NCBI GenBank assembly: GCA_905215045.1
Contig: CAJMOO010000017.1
Location: 1 to 28,529, forward strand
Length of the DNA stretch: 28,529 nt
Source of the DNA: an uncultured bacterium
Lineage (GTDB): Bacteria; Bacillota_A; Clostridia; Lachnospirales; Lachnospiraceae
Direction of reading: 5' to 3'
Below the pieces are notes generated by a model. That model was not told where the DNA came from. It saw nothing but the letters and a program-made list of their open reading frames with translations, and did not search any database. A program made the translations under genes and the position numbers. Positions 23,069 to 28,529 of the stretch are shown one piece after another (within the stretch, counting starts at the first letter, position 1; the number at the start of each line of letters is the position of its first letter).

Positions 23069-24022
23069 TTAAAATTGAGAAATTGTTTTCTTTATCTGTT
23101 TTGCAGTTAATCCAAATTCTTCCTGTAAAAATTCTGCCGTTCCCACTTGTCCAAATTTTTCTTTGACACCAATTCTTTTTACTGGAACCGGAATCCCATT
23201 TTCTGCAATCACTTCTGAAACCGCACTTCCAAGTCCACCATAAATTGAATGATTTTCAATCGTTACAATTTTACTTTTTTCTTTTGCTTCCTTAATCAAT
23301 AAATTTTCATCCAATGGTTTTATCGTAAACATATCTATAACTTCTACAGAATGCCCTTCTTTTTCTAATTCTTCAGCACAATCCAATGCCTCAGAAACTA
23401 GTTGTCCAGCTGCAATAATTAATATATCTTTTCCTTCTTTTAAAATATTTCCCTGTCCAATCTTAAAAGAAGAACCCTTTTTATATACATTTCGTACAGC
23501 CTTTCGATTACTTCTTACATAATGGATTCCTGCCATTTTTGAAAACTCTTTGATGATCCATTCCATTTGTACATCATCTGCTGGATCACAGATAACTACT
23601 CCCGGAATTTCTCTTATCAATGCTACATCTTCCCATGCTGTATGAGTTCCACCATTGGATGCTACACTAAATCCTGGATCTGATCCATAAATATTGATCG
23701 TATTTCCTGCATACGCACCAGATAAAAATAACTGATCAAATACTCTTCTTGTCGCAAATGGTGCAAATGTATGTGTAAATGGTTTAAACCCTGTCAAGGA
23801 TAATCCAGCTGCAACTCCCATCATATTGGCTTCTGCAATTCCACATTGAATAAAACGATCTGGATTTGTCTTTTTGATTTTGGTAAATCCACTTGCTCCA
23901 CCCAAATCAGCTTCAAGAGCTGTTATTTTGTCATCATCCTTCATAAGTTCCTGCAATGTTTCAACAACGCAGTCTCTTAATTCTCTTCCTGTTTCCTGTC
24001 TGTTTTCTGCTAATTGAAACAT
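23069..24022 (-). CDS. Transketolase, C-terminal subunit
   Basis: 317 residues from the ATG at 24022, which lies one base after the stop of the N-terminal subunit, with GGAGGT inside that subunit's last codons. The pyrimidine-binding domain has EADLGGASGFT, FIQCGIAEANMMGVAAG with the catalytic Glu (residue 64) that activates thiamine diphosphate, and KPFTHTFAPFATRRVFDQL. The C-terminal transketolase domain follows (KEGKDILIIAAGQLVSEAL, VIDMFTIKPLDE, TIENHSIYGGLGSAV). Such split transketolases often belong to dedicated catabolic clusters rather than the central pentose phosphate pathway. Here the partners are PTS genes. A longer in-frame start at 24052 would overlap the previous gene. Confidence 0.93.
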   Translation of the reverse strand: MFQLAENRQETGRELRDCVVETLQELMKDDDKITALEADLGGASGFTKIKKTNPDRFIQCGIAEANMMGVAAGLSLTGFKPFTHTFAPFATRRVFDQLFLSGAYAGNTINIYGSDPGFSVASNGGTHTAWEDVALIREIPGVVICDPADDVQMEWIIKEFSKMAGIHYVRSNRKAVRNVYKKGSSFKIGQGNILKEGKDILIIAAGQLVSEALDCAEELEKEGHSVEVIDMFTIKPLDENLLIKEAKEKSKIVTIENHSIYGGLGSAVSEVIAENGIPVPVKRIGVKEKFGQVGTAEFLQEEFGLTAKQIKKTISQF

Positions 24023-24023
24023 T

Positions 24024-24884
24024 TTATCTGGCACCTCCCTTAATGACCTCATCTAACGCCTTGATCGCATCTTGATTAGCTTTCTTAATCTCATCATTAT
24101 TAAATTTTACAGAATGGTTTGCATCCAACTGTTCGAAATATGGAACTCCGGCTCCTTTTATAGAATCAAGAACAATACATACCGCCTGATCTTTTACATT
24201 TTTGGCTCGATTGATTGCTTCATCAATTGCTTCCTCATCATTTCCTTTTACAGTCTGTGTATAAAATCCAAATGCCTTCATTTTATCTTCAATACTAAAT
24301 GGATTCATTACTTCTTTTGTTGTGCCATCTAACTGTTTTTTGTTATCATCAATAATCACAATACAATGATTTAGTTTATAATGTGCAATATACTGAAATG
24401 CTTCCCAGCATTGACCTTCATTTAATTCTCCATCTCCAACGATCAGATATACATACTGGTCTGTTTTGTCCATTTTAAATCCCGTTGCAATTCCTGCTGC
24501 TGCAGATGTTCCCTGTCCAAGCGATCCAGTTGTCATATCTACTCCTGGTGTTTTCAATCGGTCCGGATGTGATGGAAGTTTTGTTCCGCCATCATTTAAT
24601 GTAAATAGCCACTCCCTGTCAAAAAATCCTTTTTCTGCAAGTACACTATACCATGCTGGTCCTGAATGTCCTTTGGATAACACAACCATATCTCTTTCTT
24701 TCCAATCAGGATTTTTTGCATCATATCGAAGCTGCTTTCCATAAAGGACACTCATTAACTCTACAATTGATAAAGAACCTCCCATATGCCCATAACCACG
24801 TTTTTCTAACATTTCCAAAACGTCTTTACGAATCTTAGCGGATAAAAGCTTCAACTCCTTTAATTTATCTTTCTCCATATTCAT
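24024..24884 (-). CDS. Transketolase, N-terminal subunit
   Basis: 286 residues from the first ATG. The second ATG at 24878 is better spaced from AAGGA and may be the real start. The diphosphate-binding domain shows GHMGGSLSIVELM, LSKGHSGPAWYSVL, TTGSLGQGTSAAAGIA, and the thiamine diphosphate/Mg motif GDGELNEGQCWEAF (150 onward) ending at DDNKKQLDG with Asn181. It pairs with the downstream C-terminal subunit to make one transketolase. It starts 9 bases after the EIIB stop codon. Two-carbon transfer from a ketose phosphate is the expected reaction. The particular donor is unknown. Confidence 0.93.
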   Translation of the reverse strand: MNMEKDKLKELKLLSAKIRKDVLEMLEKRGYGHMGGSLSIVELMSVLYGKQLRYDAKNPDWKERDMVVLSKGHSGPAWYSVLAEKGFFDREWLFTLNDGGTKLPSHPDRLKTPGVDMTTGSLGQGTSAAAGIATGFKMDKTDQYVYLIVGDGELNEGQCWEAFQYIAHYKLNHCIVIIDDNKKQLDGTTKEVMNPFSIEDKMKAFGFYTQTVKGNDEEAIDEAINRAKNVKDQAVCIVLDSIKGAGVPYFEQLDANHSVKFNNDEIKKANQDAIKALDEVIKGGAR

Positions 24885-24893
24885 AAATCCTTT

Positions 24894-25169
24894 TTATTTT
24901 TCAAACTCTGCTCTTAATTTGTTTTCTAATTCTGTTTTGTCCATAATATTATCTAAAATAACTACTCTTGGTAATTGTTTTACAAAATTCTCTAAGTCTT
25001 TTCCTACAACAAATAAATCTGCTGCCCCTTCTGCTGCATCTGATAACGAAGAATGTGTTACACTTACTCCTGATACTCCAATCTTTTGCAGCGTTTTTTC
25101 AACATTCATACGAACTAACATACTTGATCCAAGTCCTGAACCACAACAACACATAATTGATTTAATCAT
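24894..25169 (-). CDS. PTS EIIB component (lactose/ascorbate-type fold)
   Basis: 91 residues, a complete stand-alone EIIB. The phosphocysteine loop is CCCGSGLGSSML; Cys9, immediately before Gly, is the expected phosphorylation site. Two additional cysteines precede it. The fold pattern (DLFVVGKDLENFV, VVILDNIMDKTELENKL) fits the UlaB/SgaB-like EIIB group. It passes phosphate from EIIA to the incoming sugar. AGGAGGT lies 7 bases before the ATG, and the gene follows the EIIC gene by 32 bases. Confidence 0.9.
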   Translation of the reverse strand: MIKSIMCCCGSGLGSSMLVRMNVEKTLQKIGVSGVSVTHSSLSDAAEGAADLFVVGKDLENFVKQLPRVVILDNIMDKTELENKLRAEFEK

Positions 25170-25201
25170 AATAAATACCTCCTAAAATCTAATCTTTATT
25201 T

Positions 25202-26587
25202 TTAAGCTTCTTTTTTCTTTGGCATAATAACGTTATAAATAATTGGCAGAAGGAATAATACTACGCATACTCCAAATAATCCTCCACCTTTTACAAACTG
25301 AGCGATATTTCCTAAAATAATTCCTGCAATAGAGAAATCTGCATCTGAGAATGTACAGTTTGCAAAGTTTAGAGATCCCATAACTGGCATACAAATTGCT
25401 GGAAGAAATGTGATCAGTAATCCATGCAGGAATGATCCTACAAGACATCCTTTTAATCCACCCTCTGCATTTGCAAAAACTCCTGCTGTTGCTCCACAGA
25501 AGAAATGAGGAATAACTCCTGGTAAGATAAGTGCTACTGGAATTAATGCTTTATTGATTCCTCCGAGAACAAATAATCCTACGATACCTCCTAAGAATGA
25601 TACAAGGAATCCCATTAATACTGCGTTTGGTGCATATGGGAATACGACTGGGCAGTCGATGGCTGGTTTTGCATTTGGAACGATCTTCTCAGCAATACCA
25701 CGGAATGCTGGAACGATTTCACCAATGATCAAGCGTACACCACTTAAGATAATATATACACCACCTGCAAAACTTAATCCTTTTGTAATAGCCCATACGA
25801 GCCAATGTGTTTCTGTTTCACCTTTAAAGAAAGCTGAAATTGTTGGATCACTCATTCCATCTCTCACAACAACTGCTACAAATGTTACAACAACAAAGAA
25901 GATTGTCATTGTTAAACCAATTGCTACTGTTGTATCACGTAGGAAAGAAATTCTTTGTGGAAAATTCACATCTTCTGTAGATTTACTCTTATCTTTAAAT
26001 AATTTTCCGATCTGTGCTGAAAACCAATAACCAAATCCACCAAAATGTCCAAATCCAAGTTCATCTGTTCCTGTGATTTTTTCCATAGTAGGCTGGCAAA
26101 GTGCTGGTGAAATTACCATGATCAATCCAAGAATAAGTCCACCTGAAATCCATAACATTGGACCTGTTAGATTCCCAACATTTAAAATAATTGCTAACAT
26201 TGCTGACATATATAATGTGTGATGTCCTGTTAAGAAAATGTAATGTAATCTTGAAAATCTTGCTAATACGATATTAGCGATCATTCCAATACACATAATA
26301 TAAGCTGTATCACTTGCGAAATCAGCTAATCCTAATGATACGATTGCCTCATTATTTGGTACAACTCCCTGCATATTAAAAGCATAATTAAAAATCACAC
26401 CAAAATCATTTAAAGACCCTGTCTGCAAAAAACTTGAACCTGCTGTCAGTACTAAGAATCCAACAATTGTTTTTACTGTTCCTTTTACAACATCTTCTAC
26501 TGGTTTTTTCTGCAAAATTAAACCAAATAATGAAATCAGACCTACCAAAATCGCAGGTGTTGATAATATATTAATAATAAAACTCAT
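25202..26587 (-). CDS. PTS EIIC transporter, UlaA/SgaT (ascorbate) family
   Basis: 461 residues, close to the length of E. coli UlaA, with about 10-12 hydrophobic segments. Recognisable family stretches are LTAGSSFLQTG, LTGHHTLYMSAMLAIIL, GFGHFGGFGYWFSAQIGKLF, GVRLIIGEIVPAFRGIAEKIVPNAKPAIDCPVVFPYAPNA (across residues about 283-322) and LPGVIPHFFCGATAGVFANAEGG. It imports and, with EIIB, phosphorylates a sugar or sugar acid. No UlaD/E/F-type ascorbate genes are here, so the family name should not be read as substrate. GAGGAG precedes the ATG. Confidence 0.93.
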   Translation of the reverse strand: MSFIINILSTPAILVGLISLFGLILQKKPVEDVVKGTVKTIVGFLVLTAGSSFLQTGSLNDFGVIFNYAFNMQGVVPNNEAIVSLGLADFASDTAYIMCIGMIANIVLARFSRLHYIFLTGHHTLYMSAMLAIILNVGNLTGPMLWISGGLILGLIMVISPALCQPTMEKITGTDELGFGHFGGFGYWFSAQIGKLFKDKSKSTEDVNFPQRISFLRDTTVAIGLTMTIFFVVVTFVAVVVRDGMSDPTISAFFKGETETHWLVWAITKGLSFAGGVYIILSGVRLIIGEIVPAFRGIAEKIVPNAKPAIDCPVVFPYAPNAVLMGFLVSFLGGIVGLFVLGGINKALIPVALILPGVIPHFFCGATAGVFANAEGGLKGCLVGSFLHGLLITFLPAICMPVMGSLNFANCTFSDADFSIAGIILGNIAQFVKGGGLFGVCVVLFLLPIIYNVIMPKKKEA

Positions 26588-26620
26588 CTTTTCTCCTCCT
26601 CATGTTTCTTCATATAATTT

Positions 26621-27070
26621 CTAAACTGCACCGACAAACAAATCATAAATTTCTTTTTCATTTGAAGCATCTAAAACTCTTTGTGTACTTTCTTTGCTTT
26701 CAAATAATTCTGACATTGCCTGTAGTACTTCCATATGCGACTCCGCATCTGTTGCCGCTAATGTGACAAGAATTCTTACATCATATCCATCTTCTTTAAA
26801 TTTTACTGGTTCTTTTAATAATGTAATAGCAATCTGGCGTTTGATAACCCCTTGTTCTGTACTTCCATGAACCAATGCCACATTTTCACACAGCACATAA
26901 TATGGTCCAAGTTTCTCTGTATTTTTTATAATCTCATCACTATATCTTGCTTCGCAATATCCTCCATCTACTAATGGTTTAACTGCTGTATAGATTGCTT
27001 CTTTCCAGTCTTTTACTCCTGGAAGAATTTTTATATTCTCCAGTTTCAACATGTCATATATCTGCTTCAT
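26621..27070 (-). CDS. PTS EIIA component (fructose/mannitol/ascorbate type)
   Basis: 149 residues, type-2 EIIA fold. The phosphorylated His is His68 in ENVALVHGS, and KRQIAITLLKEPVKF is the adjacent core strand. It takes phosphate from HPr and gives it to the EIIB encoded downstream. Its ATG overlaps the regulator's stop codon (ATGA), with GGAGG in the regulator's last codons, so translation is coupled. The 33-base gap to EIIC keeps it in the same operon. Confidence 0.92.
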   Translation of the reverse strand: MKQIYDMLKLENIKILPGVKDWKEAIYTAVKPLVDGGYCEARYSDEIIKNTEKLGPYYVLCENVALVHGSTEQGVIKRQIAITLLKEPVKFKEDGYDVRILVTLAATDAESHMEVLQAMSELFESKESTQRVLDASNEKEIYDLFVGAV

Positions 27071-28529
27071 TTTTCCTCCTGTAAAAGTTCATACAATACA
27101 TTTTTAACATCCACAATCTCTTCCTGTTCCCATAGTTTTTCTTCATTCTTTTGTTCTGAAAAAATTGTCATAATATCATTTAATAAACGAATGTGTGACT
27201 TCTGATCCTGAGCTGATAACATTAAAATAATTTTTGCAAATCGCTGCTTACCGTCTAATGTTATAAATTCCACAGGCTTTTTAAAAACAGTCATTGATAA
27301 ACCCATGCTTTGTGCTCCATCTTCAATTTCTGAATGTGCAAGAAATACCTGTTTTGTAATAAACATATAGGGACCATATTGGTCTGTCTTATGAATGATG
27401 CTGTCTATATAAGACTGTCTGATTGATTTATCTTCTAATAATGTCTCTCCTGAAACTTTTATTGCATCCTGCCATTTTAAGCTTTCTTTTACAATGCGTA
27501 TATATGGATCTTCTAATATTTCATACAATCCTTTTTGAGGCTTTTTCTTATGTTCCACATATTGTTTCAAAGAATTTTTTGAAAATAGTTCAATCAATTC
27601 TTCTTTAAATTTTTGTAAATTATCATTTGTCATATATTTTGATGCAATATCTGTAATATTGGAAATACTGACATTATTTTCATGCCTATATTTCATACAT
27701 CTTTGCAAAACTTTCATTCGATCATTATCTGTAAGAATCGGATGTACTAAGATCAGATCTTTTTCATTTTCAATCACAATCGTCGAAATCACCACATTAT
27801 AATCGTGTGCTCTCTTATATTCTCTTAATGAACACACATCGACTACGTCTGCATCTGGGACAAGTGTCTGTATCTCACCCCATATCATATTTGCGGTACT
27901 GACTCCATTTGGACATACGATTAAAATCCTTAATCTTTTTTCTTTTTCCTGTCCTGCACTGATAAATGCACCAAAATGTAATGTTATATATGCAATTTCA
28001 CCTTCTGGAATTGGAAATCCAATTTCTTTTTCCAAATATCTGCAGGTTCTTGCTGTAAGTTCAAAGAGATCTCCATATTCATTTTTTATATTGTCTAACA
28101 TAGGATTGGCAAGCTGTACTCCATATCGATATCGATACATTGATGTCTTTAAATGAGCTGCCAATGCCTCTGTTAACTCTTTCTCCTTTGAGAATCCAAC
28201 TCCTGCAATTCGTGAAAAAGCTTTTACAAGTATCCTGGAAAGCCGTTGTGATTCTTGTCCAGATTCTTCTTCCATAAAATCTACCGGTATACTCTGCATC
28301 CTTGATCCAAGTAAATGTAAAGTCAGATATAATTGTTCGCTTTCTTTTAAATCGGAAAATCTTCTGGATACCATTTCATACTCTTTCGTATCCATAATCT
28401 CCATTTTTTCTTTTTTTGAAAATTCAACAACATCTGTACGGTTATCAATGGTTGAAAAGAACACTGCAATGGTATATAACGTTCCTTGTACATATTGAAC
28501 ATCCAACGCGTTTTCAATATCTTTTAATC
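27067..28529 (-). CDS. PRD-containing PTS regulator (BglG/MtlR/LicR-type), 5' end beyond window
   Basis: The frame is open to the right edge: in-frame LKDIENAL precedes the TTG at 28506, so the N-terminus, including any DNA- or RNA-binding domain, is missing here. Seen are the end of PRD1 (LKESEQLYLTLHLLG), PRD2 (YRYRYGVQLANPMLDNI to EGEIAYITLHFGAF), an EIIB-like domain with the Cys motif VCPNGVSTANM, and a C-terminal EIIA domain with His in FLAHSEIEDGA. The PTS phosphorylates such regulators on His/Cys to couple transcription to sugar supply. MtlR-like activator is more likely than antiterminator because of the EIIB-EIIA tail, but the missing end decides it. It is cotranscribed with the EIIA gene (ATGA overlap). 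Confidence 0.92.
   Translation of the reverse strand, partial: LKDIENALDVQYVQGTLYTIAVFFSTIDNRTDVVEFSKKEKMEIMDTKEYEMVSRRFSDLKESEQLYLTLHLLGSRMQSIPVDFMEEESGQESQRLSRILVKAFSRIAGVGFSKEKELTEALAAHLKTSMYRYRYGVQLANPMLDNIKNEYGDLFELTARTCRYLEKEIGFPIPEGEIAYITLHFGAFISAGQEKEKRLRILIVCPNGVSTANMIWGEIQTLVPDADVVDVCSLREYKRAHDYNVVISTIVIENEKDLILVHPILTDNDRMKVLQRCMKYRHENNVSISNITDIASKYMTNDNLQKFKEELIELFSKNSLKQYVEHKKKPQKGLYEILEDPYIRIVKESLKWQDAIKVSGETLLEDKSIRQSYIDSIIHKTDQYGPYMFITKQVFLAHSEIEDGAQSMGLSMTVFKKPVEFITLDGKQRFAKIILMLSAQDQKSHIRLLNDIMTIFSEQKNEEKLWEQEEIVDVKNVLYELLQEEK

Noticed and set aside
25202..26587. Naming the PTS an ascorbate transporter (ulaABC)
   Set aside because: Only the fold family matches. The ascorbate-6-phosphate lactonase, decarboxylase and epimerase genes are absent, and a transketolase is present instead.
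28500..28529. Start codon of the PRD regulator at the TTG at 28506
   Set aside because: The frame continues without a stop to the window edge, and the protein would lack the DNA/RNA-binding domain and part of PRD1, so the gene is cut by the window.

Overview
The window looks like a chromosomal segment of an anaerobic, spore-forming Firmicute, most likely of the Lachnospiraceae. Evidence for this is the low GC content, strong AGGAGG-type ribosome binding sites, TTGACA/TATAAT-like promoters often with an extended TGn -10, a spoIID-spoIIQ pair, and an Rpn-type PD-(D/E)XK nuclease of a kind common in that family. I do not claim a genus. Most of it is ordinary housekeeping sequence on the minus strand. 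I see no rRNA, tRNA, CRISPR array or classical insertion sequence.

Layout. Positions 1-331 hold the start of a GntR/FadR-type regulator that runs off the left edge, divergent from a hemolysin III-family membrane protein (507-1151). A GIY-YIG protein and the sporulation pair spoIID-spoIIQ follow on the minus strand (1191-3277). A plus-strand group comes next: an unusual HPr-like protein, nicotinate phosphoribosyltransferase, a PlsC-type acyltransferase and a small membrane-anchored protein (3364-6479). This group ends in a bidirectional terminator. A minus-strand set (10782 down to 6553) encodes a histidine kinase, its response regulator, an RluA-type pseudouridine synthase, a eukaryotic-type HisA and a membrane protein. 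A compact pantothenate/CoA operon, panG-panB-panC-panD-coaBC (15177 down to 10900), starts from a good promoter at 15266-15294.

The most unusual stretch is 15298-17136. A complete Rpn/PD-(D/E)XK nuclease gene (15908-16663) lies between two related palindromic repeat regions. The left region (15298-15907) is a chain of three large inverted repeats bounded by imperfect terminal inverted repeats. The right region (16915-17136) is a diverged direct copy of the last part of the left one. The hairpins of the two copies differ in sequence but keep pairing through compensatory changes. Each copy begins directly at the stop codon of a minus-strand gene. The arrangement recalls REP/RAYT systems but with a PD-(D/E)XK nuclease. 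That is an inference and is the main item to follow up.

Beyond it are a three-gene ABC importer of the TrpX-like class (19943 down to 17133), 4-alpha-glucanotransferase (malQ), a malic enzyme, and a six-gene PTS operon cut by the right edge. The operon order is PRD regulator, EIIA, UlaA-type EIIC, EIIB, then the N- and C-terminal halves of a split transketolase. It suggests a route in which a sugar is imported and phosphorylated and the phosphosugar is then cleaved by a dedicated transketolase. The substrate cannot be read from the sequence.
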